Of a stretch of DNA of 64,000 bases, positions 55,783 to 64,000 are shown in pieces (the stretch's first letter is position 1; every line of letters starts with the position of its first letter). This stretch comes from Rhizobium laguerreae (lineage in GTDB: Bacteria > Pseudomonadota > Alphaproteobacteria > Rhizobiales > Rhizobiaceae): assembly GCF_002008165.1 (NCBI RefSeq), contig NZ_MRDM01000014.1:496001-560000 (forward strand). Direction: 5' to 3'. The notes beneath the pieces were generated by a model. It had not been told where the DNA came from. It ran no database searches and was given only the letters and a program-made list of their open reading frames with translations. The translations under genes were made by a program, and so were the position numbers.

Positions 55783-56784
55783 ATGTCGGCTTTGATCGAG
55801 GCGCGGGGCGTCAGCAAACGCTTCCGGCAGCACAAGCGATTTCCGGGCCTGCTGGGCGCCTTGAAGACGCTGGTGACCAACGAATATACGGAAGTTCTGG
55901 CCGTTTCCGACATCGGTTTCGACATCGCGGCCGGCGAAGCCGTTGGCTATCTCGGCCCGAATGGCGCCGGCAAATCGACAATGATCAAGATGATGACCGG
56001 CATCCTGGTGCCGAGCGACGGCACGCTCTCGGTCCTCGGCCGGACACCACATCTGCGGCGGATGGACAATGCCCGCGAGATCGGCGTCGTTTTCGGCCAG
56101 CGCAGCCAGCTGTGGTGGGACCTGCCGCTGGTCGACAGTTTTACCCTGCATCAGCGCATCTACGACATTCCCACCGCCCGCTATGCGGATAATCTCCGAC
56201 GCTTCAGCGAGATGCTTGATTTGACGCCCTTTCTCGACCGCGCGGTGCGCCAGCTCAGCCTCGGTCAGCGCATGCGCGCCGAGATCGTGATGTCGCTGCT
56301 GCACGACCCCAAGATCCTCTTTCTGGACGAGCCGACCATCGGGCTTGATGTGGTCGCCAAGGACGCCGTGCGGCGTTTTCTCGCCGAGATCAACCGTGAG
56401 CGCGGCGTCACCATCATCCTCACCACCCATGACCTGCAGGACATCGAGACCATCTGCCCGCGGCTGATCATGGTCGATCATAGCAGGCTCATCTTCGACG
56501 GCGAGTTGAAGAGCCTGCGTGCGGCATTGGGTTCGGCCCGGCGGCTGACACTTGAATTTGCCAGCGACCCTGGACCGCTGCCGTTGCGCACCGCGGCACT
56601 CGTCAGCGATGAGGGCCTGCGCAAGAACTATCTCATCGAGCGTGAAGACATCTCGCTGGTCGCAATCCTGTCGGAGGTCGGCAGCGGGCGCGGCCTCAAG
56701 GATGTGGCGCTGCACGAGCCCGACATCGAAGAGGTTATCCGCACCTTCTACCAGCGGCGCAATGCCAAGGCTCTGGCATCATGA
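55783..56784 (+). CDS. ABC transporter ATP-binding protein
   Basis: 333 residues from the ATG at 55783, with GAGGAAAT upstream. Walker A GPNGAGKST, Q-loop region (VVFGQRSQLWWDLPL), signature LSLGQRMRAEIV (a variant of LSGGQ), Walker B ILFLDEPTIGLD and H-loop (ILTTHD). The GQRSQLWWDLP text is typical of the DUF990/ABC2_6-linked exporters. Together with the two permeases that follow it forms one exporter. It overlaps the first permease start by 4 bp (ATGA). Confidence 0.94.
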   Translation: MSALIEARGVSKRFRQHKRFPGLLGALKTLVTNEYTEVLAVSDIGFDIAAGEAVGYLGPNGAGKSTMIKMMTGILVPSDGTLSVLGRTPHLRRMDNAREIGVVFGQRSQLWWDLPLVDSFTLHQRIYDIPTARYADNLRRFSEMLDLTPFLDRAVRQLSLGQRMRAEIVMSLLHDPKILFLDEPTIGLDVVAKDAVRRFLAEINRERGVTIILTTHDLQDIETICPRLIMVDHSRLIFDGELKSLRAALGSARRLTLEFASDPGPLPLRTAALVSDEGLRKNYLIEREDISLVAILSEVGSGRGLKDVALHEPDIEEVIRTFYQRRNAKALAS

Positions 56785-57581
56785 GCGCCTATTTCGCCTT
56801 CGCCCGCAGCTCCTTCCATTCGCAGCTCGCCTACCGCAACGAAGTATGGGCCAATATCTTCGGCAAACTCGTGCAGGTCTTTGCGCGTGTCGCCATCTGG
56901 CAGGCGGCCTATGCCGGCATCGGCGGCATCGTGGCCGATGGCGTGTCCCTGCAGCAGATGGTGACCTATGCCCTGCTCGGCGGCGCCGTGATGGGCGCGA
57001 CCCGCCCTGAAAGGATCATCGGCGAAATCGGCCGGTCGCTCAAGACAGGCGATATCGCAGTCTGGCTGCTCAAGCCCTTGTCCTATCCGCTCTATCTTTT
57101 CGCCAACGAATGCGGCAGCTTTGGTTACCGCCTGATGACCCAGGTCATTCCGACCATCGCCTTTACCGCGTTGTTTTACGGCATGCTGCCGCCGGCGACC
57201 CTGTTCGATGGCTTGATGTTCATCGCCTTCTGGGCGCTGTCCTTTACGCTGCTGTTCCTGATGTCGGCGCTCTTCGGCATCATCGCCTTCTGGCTGATGA
57301 CGAGCTTCTCGCTGGACTGGATCCTGGGCGCCCTGCTGCAATTGTTCTCGGGCCTGCTGATACCGTTCTGGTTCTTCCCCGAACCGCTGGCCACGATTGC
57401 CCGCCACCTGCCCTTCGCCTGGGTGGTCTATTATCCCAATGCCGTCTATCTCGGCAGGCTTTCCACGGCCGATGTCTGGCTCCATCTCGGCCTGGGCCTT
57501 GCCTGGGCCGCGCTGTTCCTTGCCGGCGTCCTCTTGCTGTGGCGCTGCGCCTCCACCCGCATCACCGTGCAGGGAGGCTGA
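56781..57581 (+). CDS. ABC-2 family permease (subunit 1)
   Basis: 266 residues, six membrane helices. Family text: AFARSSFHSQLAYRNEVWAN, GDIAVWLLKPLSYPLYLFAN and PLATIARHLPFAWVVYYPNAVYLG, as in ABC2_membrane_6 (DUF990) permeases, which always occur as two unlike subunits with one ATPase. The ATG overlaps the ATPase stop by 4 bp. Its cargo is unknown; the group includes polyketide-type or peptide exporters. Confidence 0.9.
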   Translation: MSAYFAFARSSFHSQLAYRNEVWANIFGKLVQVFARVAIWQAAYAGIGGIVADGVSLQQMVTYALLGGAVMGATRPERIIGEIGRSLKTGDIAVWLLKPLSYPLYLFANECGSFGYRLMTQVIPTIAFTALFYGMLPPATLFDGLMFIAFWALSFTLLFLMSALFGIIAFWLMTSFSLDWILGALLQLFSGLLIPFWFFPEPLATIARHLPFAWVVYYPNAVYLGRLSTADVWLHLGLGLAWAALFLAGVLLLWRCASTRITVQGG

Positions 57582-57583
57582 TC

Positions 57584-58387
57584 GTGCTTATTCATCACCT
57601 GCGCGTCCTGCCGCTGCTGGTCCGGATGCATGTCCGCTCCCAGATGGAATATCGCGGCGCCTTCTGGCTCGACCGTCTTGCGCAGATCCTTTCCTATGGC
57701 AGCGTCTTCGCCACCATCGGCATCCTGCTCGACCGCTTCGACACGCTTGGCGGCTGGACCTGGCCGGAGCTGGCGCTGCTGTTCAGCTTCCAGCTGCTGG
57801 CTTATTCGCTCGGCGCCGCGATGAGCTTCGTGCAATTGCGCGACCTCGAAGAACTGGTGCGGCTCGGCACTTTCGACACGCTGCTGGTCAAGCCTTTCAG
57901 CCCCTGGGCCTATCTGGTCTTTTCCGGCCTCAACATAGGCTATGCCGGCCACGTCATCCTCGCGGTGCCGCTGATGGGCTGGGCCGTTCTGTCCGTCGAC
58001 TTCGCCTGGTCGGTCTGGTCGGCATCGTTCCTCATCGCCGCGCTCCTCAGCGCAACGCTGCTGACCGCGGCACTCATCACCATGATCGGCGCTACGGCGC
58101 TGATCTGGGTGCGCTCCAACCACCTGTTTTCGATCTTCTTCGGCTTTTGGGAACTGACGCGCTACCCGCTCAATATTTTCCCCGGCGGCATCCAGACCAT
58201 CCTCATCACCGCGGTCCCGCTGGCCCTCACCAGCTCGGTCCCCGTCGGCGCCCTGCTCGGCAAGCCCATCCCGATCCTCGGGGACTGGGCCGGGCCGGTG
58301 GCTCTCCTCGCCGGCCCGATCTGGGTGTTGATATCAATTGCCTACTGGCGATATGCCACCAGCAAGTACCAGGGTGCCGGCGGCTGA
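57584..58387 (+). CDS. ABC-2 family permease (subunit 2)
   Basis: 267 residues from a GTG at 57584, with AGGGAGG just upstream (no ATG is available). Helices are visible from LLVRMHVRSQMEYRGAFWLD to the C-terminus, with ELVRLGTFDTLLVKPFSPWA (the GxxDxxLxKPxxP box) and FGFWELTRYPLNIFPGGIQT. Second half of the DUF990-type permease pair; 2 bp after the subunit 1 stop. Last gene of the operon. Confidence 0.9.
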   Translation: MLIHHLRVLPLLVRMHVRSQMEYRGAFWLDRLAQILSYGSVFATIGILLDRFDTLGGWTWPELALLFSFQLLAYSLGAAMSFVQLRDLEELVRLGTFDTLLVKPFSPWAYLVFSGLNIGYAGHVILAVPLMGWAVLSVDFAWSVWSASFLIAALLSATLLTAALITMIGATALIWVRSNHLFSIFFGFWELTRYPLNIFPGGIQTILITAVPLALTSSVPVGALLGKPIPILGDWAGPVALLAGPIWVLISIAYWRYATSKYQGAGG

Positions 58388-58412
58388 TCGAGCCGACCGA
58401 CTTCCCTCGATA

Positions 58413-58934
58413 TCAGGATGCCTGCGACAACGATCTCGCGCGGACCTCGAGGAATGCCGCAGTCAGCTTAGCGAGCACCGGCGAAGTGCATGTACCGTTG
58501 GCGCCGCCGATCGGGTCGACGATGTGGATCTGCCGGAGATCCTCCATGAACTCGTCCCACAGCGGCGGCCCGCCTTCTTCGAGAAGCTGCGCACGGATGC
58601 TCAGCTCCTCGCTCACAGGCAGATGCCGCCGTCCCCAGGCGCCGATCATGGCAAAGACCGGCACGAGTTGGATCGCTGGCTCCGCCAAGCTGTAGATCGC
58701 TTTCTGGCTGTGGCTCGGGTCGTCCCGCTTGCTGATGAATCCGAGCGAGAGCAGACGCTTCAGCCTGGCAGCCAGAATGTTGGAGGCAATCCCCTCCTCC
58801 GAATGGGTCAGAAGATCGCGGAAATGGCGGCGGTTGCCGAACATGATGTCCCTGATGATGATGAGGCTCCACCGATCGCCCAGCACTTCCATCGTCAGGT
58901 TGATCGGGCAGCCCGACCGCAGTTCAATGTCCAC
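58413..58934 (-). CDS. HxlR family transcriptional regulator
   Basis: 173 residues from a GTG at 58934, behind AAGGAGAG. Typical HxlR winged helix: GCPINLTMEVLGDRWSLIII, RDIMFGNRRHFRDLLTHSEE, GIASNILAARLKRLLSLGFI. The Cys at residue 9 matches the conserved redox-reactive position of some HxlR proteins. Members respond to quinones, aldehydes or thiol stress and usually control a neighbouring oxidoreductase; the divergent neighbour here is decayed. Confidence 0.92.
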   Translation of the reverse strand: MDIELRSGCPINLTMEVLGDRWSLIIIRDIMFGNRRHFRDLLTHSEEGIASNILAARLKRLLSLGFISKRDDPSHSQKAIYSLAEPAIQLVPVFAMIGAWGRRHLPVSEELSIRAQLLEEGGPPLWDEFMEDLRQIHIVDPIGGANGTCTSPVLAKLTAAFLEVRARSLSQAS

Positions 58935-59024
58935 GAATTCTCTCCTTAAAACTGGTTGCAATATAGGATCACTTATGCGGCAACGCAACTAGTTTCGGTC
59001 CGCAATCAGATGGAGGAGAGCAGT

Positions 59025-59214
59025 ATGTCGAAGGTGCATGTCGATTCCTTCACGCCAGCGCATGCCGCAGGATGCCCGCGGCGGCAATGGCGATGATGAC
59101 ATCAAGACGGAAATCCCGACGCAAAAGATCCTGGCGGGTGCCGCTCTGAAGGCTGCCGGCTACCTCTCAACGCCATTCGATGAGTATATCGAGCTGTCGA
59201 AGCGGACCTGGTGA
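59025..59214 (+). pseudogene. Decayed gene, possibly dihydrofolate-reductase-like
   Basis: ATG at 59025 (GGAGGAG upstream) gives MSKVHVDSFTPAHAAGCPRR and soon stops. Another frame gives DIKTEIPTQKILAGAALKAA, GYLSTPFDEYIELSKRTW and a stop at 59214. The first residues resemble the start of RibD-C/DHFR-like proteins (MSKVxVxSFxxSLDG), which often sit next to HxlR regulators. The assignment is weak; that it is broken is clearer. Confidence 0.5.
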
Positions 59215-59279
59215 CGCCAAGCCGTTGCCCGGCCGCCGCGCGTGCCGGCCGGGCAACGGCGCGCTTCATTGTCGGAGCG

Positions 59280-59897
59280 TCACCGCTGTACAGCGCCGTA
59301 GCGCAGCCCGTCGACCAGCAGGGAAACCATACGCCGGGCATGTTCGGACCCTTGGGCGTAGGCGTGCATGCTGAGGCTTGCGGCCGCGTTCAATAGATCC
59401 TCGGCGGCGATATCGGTGCGGACCTCGCCGGCGGCAGCGGCGGCGTCGAGAAGCGAGCGAAGGGCCGGCTGCAGCCGTTGCTGGAAGTAGGCGGGCAAGG
59501 CATCGAAGGCTGGGTTGCCGGAGTGCAGGGCCGCCGCAAGTCCGCGCTTGGCCGCGATGAAATCCACAAAACGCTGCATCCATCTGGCCAGCGCTTCGCC
59601 CGGCGCATGTTCGGCGGCAAGGATCGGCGCAGCGTCAGCGCAGGCGTCGATTTCGCGGCGAAAGACGGCAACGACGAGGTCGGAACGCTCGGGAAAATGC
59701 CGGTAAACGGTGCCGATGCCGACGCCGGCCTTCTCCGCGATCTCACGCACCGGGGCATCGACGCCGGAGGTCGCAAACACCGTCAATGCCGCCTGAAGCA
59801 ACCCGTCGAGATTGCGCTTGGCGTCGGCGCGCACACGCCTGTCCACCCTTTCCCCGGGCTTCAGGCCGTCCTCCTGCTCTTTTCTGTCGTCGCTCAT
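59280..59897 (-). CDS. TetR family transcriptional regulator
   Basis: 205 residues. The HTH is at ~30-75 (LLQAALTVFATSGVDAPVRE, IAEKAGVGIGTVYRHFPERS); the C-terminal ligand domain contains FIAAKRGLAAALHSGNPAFD. It is divergent from the aldo/keto reductase gene, and two inverted repeats lie in the shared promoter region at 59916-59959, so self-repression and control of that gene are expected. Ligand unknown. Confidence 0.94.
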   Translation of the reverse strand: MSDDRKEQEDGLKPGERVDRRVRADAKRNLDGLLQAALTVFATSGVDAPVREIAEKAGVGIGTVYRHFPERSDLVVAVFRREIDACADAAPILAAEHAPGEALARWMQRFVDFIAAKRGLAAALHSGNPAFDALPAYFQQRLQPALRSLLDAAAAAGEVRTDIAAEDLLNAAASLSMHAYAQGSEHARRMVSLLVDGLRYGAVQR

Positions 59898-59915
59898 CCT
59901 TCACTCACTTGCAAA

Positions 59916-59959
59916 ACGGAACATCGTTCCGTATATAAACGGAATACGGTTCCGTTTAT
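59916..59959. promoter_or_regulatory. Two TetR-type operators
   Basis: ACGGAAC-ATC-GTTCCGT (59916-59932) and ATAAACGGAA-TACGG-TTCCGTTTAT (59935-59959) share the ACGGAA-n5-TTCCGT core. They lie between the TetR gene start and the reductase gene start. Confidence 0.85.
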
Positions 59960-60035
59960 GCAAAGTTAACACAGCGCGACGGTGTTGGCCACGTCGATGC
60001 GCACGAAGTCCGCCTCCCCAATAAAGGAACAGACC

Positions 60036-61067
60036 ATGCAATACCGCACGCTTGGAAGAACCGGCATCAAGGTCAGCCCCTATTGCCTCGGCGCGATGAT
60101 GTTTGGCGCTGCCGGCAATCCCGACCACGAGGATTCGATCCGGATCATCCACAAGGCGCTCGATGCCGGCATCAACTTCATCGACACCGCCGATATCTAC
60201 AGCCGCGGCGAATCCGAGGAGATCGTCGGCAAGGCGCTCAAGGGCCGGCGCGATGACGTCGTGCTCGCCACCAAGGCACATCTGCCGATGGGCGACGACC
60301 CGAACCGACAGGGCAATTCGCGCCGCTGGTTGATCCGCGCAGTCGAGGATTCGCTCCGCCGCCTGCAGACCGACCATATCGATCTCTACCTGATCCACCG
60401 GCCGGCACCCGATACCGACATCGAGGAGACGCTATCTGCCCTCACCGACCTGATACGGGCGGGCAAGGTACGCGCCGTGGGATCGTCGACCTTCCCCGTC
60501 TCGGAAATTATCGAGGCGCAATGGGTTTCCGAGCGCCGCGGGCTGGCACGCTTCCGCGCCGAGCAGCCGCCCTATTCAATCCTCAATCGCAGCATCGAGC
60601 GCGAGGTTCTACCCGCCTGCGAGCGTTACGGAATGGGCGCGATGGTGTGGAGCCCGCTGGCGATGGGCATGCTCACCGGCAAATACCGCAAGGGCGCGCC
60701 GCAACCCGACAGCGCCCGCGCCAAACGCTTCCCCAGGCAGATGAACGACGAGCGCCGGCTGGACGCGATCGAAAGGCTGATCCCGCTCGCCCAGCAGGCG
60801 GGGCTTTCGCTGGCGCACATGGCGATGGCCTTCACCATCGCCCATCCGGCCGTCACCTCGGCGATCATCGGCCCGCGCACGATGGAGCACTTCGACGATC
60901 TGCTTGCCGGCGCCGGGGTGAGCTTGACGGACGAAATCCTCGACCGGATCGACGCGATCGTCCCGCCCGGCACCGACACCGGCCCGTTGGAGGCGGCCTA
61001 TAACCCGCCTGCGGTAACGCAGCCGAACCTACGCCGCCGCCCGATAACCGAGCGCTTCGCCGCCTGA
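60036..61067 (+). CDS. Aldo/keto reductase
   Basis: 343 residues from the ATG at 60036, with AAAGGAAC upstream. A (beta/alpha)8 barrel with catalytic text: Asp/Tyr in NFIDTADIYSRGESE, Lys in VVLATKAH, His in LIHRPAP, and NADPH-binding IIGPRTMEHFDDLL at the C-terminus. It reduces aldehydes or ketones with NADPH. Divergent from the TetR gene, whose operators overlap its promoter, and so probably induced by the same ligand. A dispersed repeat follows its stop. Confidence 0.94.
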   Translation: MQYRTLGRTGIKVSPYCLGAMMFGAAGNPDHEDSIRIIHKALDAGINFIDTADIYSRGESEEIVGKALKGRRDDVVLATKAHLPMGDDPNRQGNSRRWLIRAVEDSLRRLQTDHIDLYLIHRPAPDTDIEETLSALTDLIRAGKVRAVGSSTFPVSEIIEAQWVSERRGLARFRAEQPPYSILNRSIEREVLPACERYGMGAMVWSPLAMGMLTGKYRKGAPQPDSARAKRFPRQMNDERRLDAIERLIPLAQQAGLSLAHMAMAFTIAHPAVTSAIIGPRTMEHFDDLLAGAGVSLTDEILDRIDAIVPPGTDTGPLEAAYNPPAVTQPNLRRRPITERFAA

Positions 61068-61077
61068 CCGGCAGGGG

Positions 61078-61169
61078 GTGAGGCCCGATCCTGCAAAGCA
61101 GGAGCGATCGATCCAGTGAATCGATCGCAGGGCCGAACGCCCTGAGCCATGCGAAGGGCCGGGCAACGG
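61078..61169 (+). repeat. Dispersed ~92-bp intergenic element, copy 2
   Basis: Closely matches 6559-6651, including GATCGATCCAGTGAATCGAT and GCCCTGAGCCATGCGAAGGG. It lies 10 bp after the aldo/keto reductase stop, in the same position relative to a stop as copy 1. Confidence 0.85.
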
Positions 61170-61205
61170 CGCTCCCCTAATTCGGGCAGCACAAAGCACC
61201 TACGC

Positions 61206-62081
61206 TTAAAGGCGTTTCTCAAAGAACGTGTCCGGGTATGGATCGTCATTGAAACGATCGATCTCACTCCAGCCGGTTCCACGATAAAGCTGCGTTGCCT
61301 CGGGCAGCGCGCTATTCGTATCCAGACGCAGGAGCTTGATGGACAATTCGCGGGAGATGTTCTCGGCGTCCGTCATAAGACGACTTGCGAGCCCAAGGCC
61401 GCGCGCGGATGGGGCGACCCAGAGCCGTTTGATCTCCGCGACCTCGCCGCCATTGCCCTTCAACCCGACACAGCCGATCGGGAGACCATCCGACATGGCC
61501 ACCAGGAACGCACCGCGCGGACGGATCATATCCTTGGCGTCGGGATCGCGAGAAAGCGATACATCGAAACCCTTCTCGAAGCGGCGCGCCAGTTCGCCGT
61601 AGTATTCGCGGAGACAATAGCTGGCGTCCTCGTGCCGCGGGTCTTTCTCTTCGAGCACGGTCTGCTCACGTCTCAGCGAGGAAGCGACGATATCCATGGC
61701 GCGCAGCAATTCGTCCGGCCGGCGATGGCGTGCCAGAAATGTTTTCGCCTGCGCATTGGAAAGCGCTTCATAAGCCTGAAACTCGCTATGGCCGGTTTCG
61801 GTCAACCGGGCAACGCGGCGACGCGCGTCCTGAGGGTTTGGCACCGTCTCGATGAGACCTTCCTCTTCCAGACTGCGCAGCAGACGGCTCATCAAACCGG
61901 AGTCGAGACCGAGATAATCGCGGATCACCGCAACATCCGATTGCCCCCGGCCGATCGAATTGAGAACGCGGGCTGCGCCCAGCGGACGACCGCGTCCGAG
62001 GAAAGACGTGTCGAGAGCGCCGACTTCGGAGGTGACGGCACGGTTGAAACGACGGACACGAGCGACAGGATCGTAAGTCAT
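61206..62081 (-). CDS. MarR-GNAT fusion protein
   Basis: 291 residues. The N-terminal ~150 are a MarR winged helix (AVIRDYLGLDSGLMSRLLRS, LEEEGLIETVPNPQDARRRV), the rest a GNAT domain (AEIKRLWVAPSARGLGLASR with acetyl-CoA loop R-G-L-G-L-A). This fusion is common in proteobacteria. It presumably represses its own gene through the palindrome at 62082-62105 and acetylates an unknown amine. The ATG at 62081 abuts the palindrome. Confidence 0.92.
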   Translation of the reverse strand: MTYDPVARVRRFNRAVTSEVGALDTSFLGRGRPLGAARVLNSIGRGQSDVAVIRDYLGLDSGLMSRLLRSLEEEGLIETVPNPQDARRRVARLTETGHSEFQAYEALSNAQAKTFLARHRRPDELLRAMDIVASSLRREQTVLEEKDPRHEDASYCLREYYGELARRFEKGFDVSLSRDPDAKDMIRPRGAFLVAMSDGLPIGCVGLKGNGGEVAEIKRLWVAPSARGLGLASRLMTDAENISRELSIKLLRLDTNSALPEATQLYRGTGWSEIDRFNDDPYPDTFFEKRL

Positions 62082-62105
62082 ATTATCTGACTTTAGTCAG
62101 ATAAT
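62082..62105. promoter_or_regulatory. MarR-type palindromic operator at the start codon
   Basis: A perfect 24-bp inverted repeat, arms ATTATCTGACT / AGTCAGATAAT around TT, begins one base before the MarR-GNAT ATG. A repressor bound there would block initiation of its own mRNA. Confidence 0.8.
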
Positions 62106-62274
62106 TGATCCTGTCAATTCGGAGCACGCAAAGGGAGGGCATAAATGAGCCGCGCACTTCCCCGCCATCCGCCTTGCGCAGCAGCATCGCCTCGCCTATG
62201 GGAACGACAACGTTCCCAAGGCCTCCCGTGTTCCGTTTTGCCCTTCACGCCCTGATCGTCTCATCCTGACGCTG

Positions 62275-63038
62275 TTGACGCAGATCGGCGGCATCGCCTA
62301 TCTCGTGGCGCTGGCCGCCTCCCACGCCTGGGGCTTGCGGCGGTTTTTGGCAAAGCTTGCGATCTTCCTGCTTTGTTATGCCAGCGCCACTTTTGCGGCG
62401 AGTTTCGCCGCGCCGATCTTCGGGCGAGTTCCCCTCTCCTGCATCGCCGACGCGACGGACCGGCTCGTGGTCCGCTCCCCGATCTATTGCCTGCTGAACC
62501 GCAACTACGTCACCCCAGAAGTGCACGATCTGGCAAAGGCGCTTGCCGCCCACATGGACAGGGAATTCCCCGGAGCCGTCACCGTTGCGCTGGATGCGAA
62601 TTTCCCCTTCGTGAACGGCTTTCCGCTGCTGCCGCATCTGTCGCATGCCGACGGGAAAAAACTCGACTTCGCCTATTATTACAAGGATGTGGACGGCGCC
62701 TTCCTGAATGGCGCCACCCGCTCCCCCATCGGCTATTTCGCTTCGAGCAACCCGCCCCCGGCGACGAACGGCCATGCGAAGGGCGCAATGACTGGCTTAC
62801 CACCCGCTGGGACTTCGATGCGCTGCAGCCTCTGTTTCCGGCCTATTGGATCGAGGAGCAGCGCACATCGGCCGCGATCGGCTGGTTGACGAGCGAAGGT
62901 GTGACGCGCTTCGGCCTGCGGAAGATCTTCATCGAGCCGCATCTGAAGAACGCGCTCGGCATCGCCGATAGCCATATCCGCTTTCAAGGTTGCCGCGCCG
63001 CCCGCCACGACGACCATATTCATATCCAGGTTGAGTGA
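62275..63038 (+). pseudogene. Conserved hypothetical gene with a frameshift
   Basis: The first frame reads QIGGIAYLVALAASHAWGLR through VPLSCIADATDRLVVRSPIY, CLLNRNYVTPEVHDLAKALA, KKLDFAYYYKDVDG and ATRSPIGYFASSNPPPATNG. Near 62770 coherence moves to another frame: CEGRNDWLTTRWDFDALQPL, then TSEGVTRFGLRKIFIEPHLK and ARHDDHIHIQVE to the stop. Joined, it is one ~255-residue protein with an N-terminal membrane helix and a C-terminal HDDHIHIQ motif, like metal-dependent peptidase-type sites. No proper ATG at the start either (TTG only). Broken gene or sequence error. Confidence 0.7.
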
Positions 63039-63068
63039 TCCTCTCTCCCGCCCCTCTCGCCTCGACTG

Positions 63069-63878
63069 TCACGAACGGCGGCGCGCCGTATAGATCGCCG
63101 TCGTCATGTTGCGTTCGACGTGTCCGCCAAAACGTGATGCGGCAATGTCTTCCAGAGTATCGAGCAGCGCGCCGCGCTCGGCCGGTGGCAGCGCTGCGAC
63201 GTTGGAATAGGTTGCATACAGCCTGCGGACGGCTGCCGGATCGAGCGTCAGCGTCCACGAGAGAAATTGCGGCTCGTCGGCAATGAAGCCGGTCGCGGCC
63301 AGTTCCGCGACACGGGCGCCAGTGTCCAGCCCGTGAGGCAATCGCTCCACATCGCCGCTCGACAGGCTCGATGGATGACTCGCGAACAGATGCACCGTTT
63401 CGTCATGGAAGGCATCCGGCCGGCCTGCATCGCCGAAGACGTTCCACCACAGGGCGACCGCGCCGCCCGGCCGAAGCAGACGATGGATCTTCTTCAGCGA
63501 AGCTTTCGGATCAAGCCAGTGAAACATCGTCGCGGCAGCGACCAGATCGAAGGAGGCCGGCTTGAGATCGGCGGTCTCGAAAGGCGCCTCGACGATATCA
63601 AGACAGGGATCGTCGATCGAGACGCGAAGGTAATCCGCAAGCCGGCCATCGGGCTCGACGGCAACGAGGCTGCGCGGCCGGTGACCGAGCAGCGCCACCG
63701 TCGCCAGCCCCGAACCGGCGCCGATCTCCAATATGTCGATGCCGGCCCTAAGACCGGCGCGCTCGCGCAGGGCCGCCCAGGTCGCCTGCGGATAAGGCGG
63801 CCGCGCGCTGTGATAATTGGCAGGATCATCGCCAAACGCCTCGCGGCCAAACCGCTGGTCAAGCTTTACCCTTTTCAT
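63069..63878 (-). CDS. Class I SAM-dependent methyltransferase
   Basis: 269 residues from the ATG at 63878 (MKRVKLDQRF), 7 nt after GGAG; an ATG 12 bp upstream is an alternative. Motif I ILEIGAGSGLATVALL, motif II LVAVEPDGRLADYL, then APFETADLKPASFDLVAAATMFHWLDP and HRLLRPGGAVALWWN, a Methyltransf_11/25-like order. The N-terminal DPANYHSARPPYP is common in this group. Acceptor unknown. The LysR end lies immediately upstream. Confidence 0.92.
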   Translation of the reverse strand: MKRVKLDQRFGREAFGDDPANYHSARPPYPQATWAALRERAGLRAGIDILEIGAGSGLATVALLGHRPRSLVAVEPDGRLADYLRVSIDDPCLDIVEAPFETADLKPASFDLVAAATMFHWLDPKASLKKIHRLLRPGGAVALWWNVFGDAGRPDAFHDETVHLFASHPSSLSSGDVERLPHGLDTGARVAELAATGFIADEPQFLSWTLTLDPAAVRRLYATYSNVAALPPAERGALLDTLEDIAASRFGGHVERNMTTAIYTARRRS

Positions 63879-63919
63879 CGCGGACTCCATTCGGCCGAGG
63901 CGCTGTGGCACCCGAGATC

Positions 63920-64000
63920 TCAAGAATGACTGATTTCGGCAAGGAGCCAATCACGAAATGCCTTCACCTTGCGTTGGTGGATTGCGCGCGGCGGATACAC
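63920..64000 (-). CDS. LysR-family regulator, C-terminal end (partial)
   Basis: Only the last 26 residues are in the window: VYPPRAIHQRKVKAFRDWLL then AEISHS and stop. VYPPxxHxxxKVRAFxDFL is the conserved end of LysR-type regulators. The gene continues beyond the right edge. Confidence 0.75.
   Translation of the reverse strand: MYPPRAIHQRKVKAFRDWLLAEISHS

Overview
The window is GC-rich chromosomal DNA from an alphaproteobacterium. It is most likely Rhizobium of the leguminosarum/etli group. This is an inference from the gene set (BA14K protein, DUF982 gene, DUF1501/DUF1800 pair, a UvrB with long N- and C-terminal extensions, several GGDEF, cyclase and MCP proteins) and from three families of dispersed intergenic palindromic repeats typical of rhizobial genomes. 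No database search was run. I saw no rRNA, tRNA, CRISPR array, integrase or insertion sequence.

Layout. 1-5.3 kb: C-terminal part of an M20 peptidase, a 5'-truncated flavin monooxygenase, an extensin-like protein and a Cache-type chemoreceptor. 5.5-11.4 kb: acyl-CoA thioesterase, membrane protein, the DUF1501/DUF1800 pair, a DUF486 protein and a diguanylate cyclase with a 28-bp perfect palindrome in front of it. 11.5-22.1 kb: MFS transporter, two methyltransferases, a GlxA/AraC-type regulator divergent from one of them, SulP transporter, response regulator, phospholipase D-like protein and DUF899 protein. 22.4-28.9 kb: ankyrin and YHS secreted proteins, two divergent class III nucleotide cyclases, a DUF805 protein, a frameshifted lipoprotein gene, a DUF982 gene without a normal start codon and another lipoprotein.

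29.3-32.3 kb is uvrB. A dispersed repeat has apparently become coding inside its C-terminal tail, followed by a thrice-repeated FRKxxLDEM-type motif. Directly downstream (32.4-34.5 kb) lies a visibly AT-rich island read leftward: a tight three-gene operon encoding a MazG-like helical protein, a dCTP deaminase/dUTPase-fold protein with two membrane helices and an altered catalytic Glu position, and a uracil-DNA-glycosylase-like protein. Its right flank contains a deletion scar in which a frameshifted small gene is fused to a fragment of a GNAT gene. This operon is my best candidate for an undescribed system; a nucleotide-based stress or anti-phage function is inference only.

35.3-43.3 kb: secreted protein, GNAT, and two tandem RTX/cadherin proteins that arose by duplication including their 5' leaders. 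43.4-51.5 kb: ABM-type protein, cspA with a structured leader and a strong terminator, dusA, HtrA-like protease, alpha/beta hydrolase, small proteins and the BA14K protein. 51.8-64 kb: lipoprotein, two-component system with a divergent 48-residue membrane protein, FMN reductase, a three-gene ABC exporter, HxlR regulator beside a decayed gene, TetR regulator with two operators divergent from an aldo/keto reductase, MarR-GNAT fusion with a palindrome at its start codon, a frameshifted conserved gene, a methyltransferase and the end of a LysR regulator.
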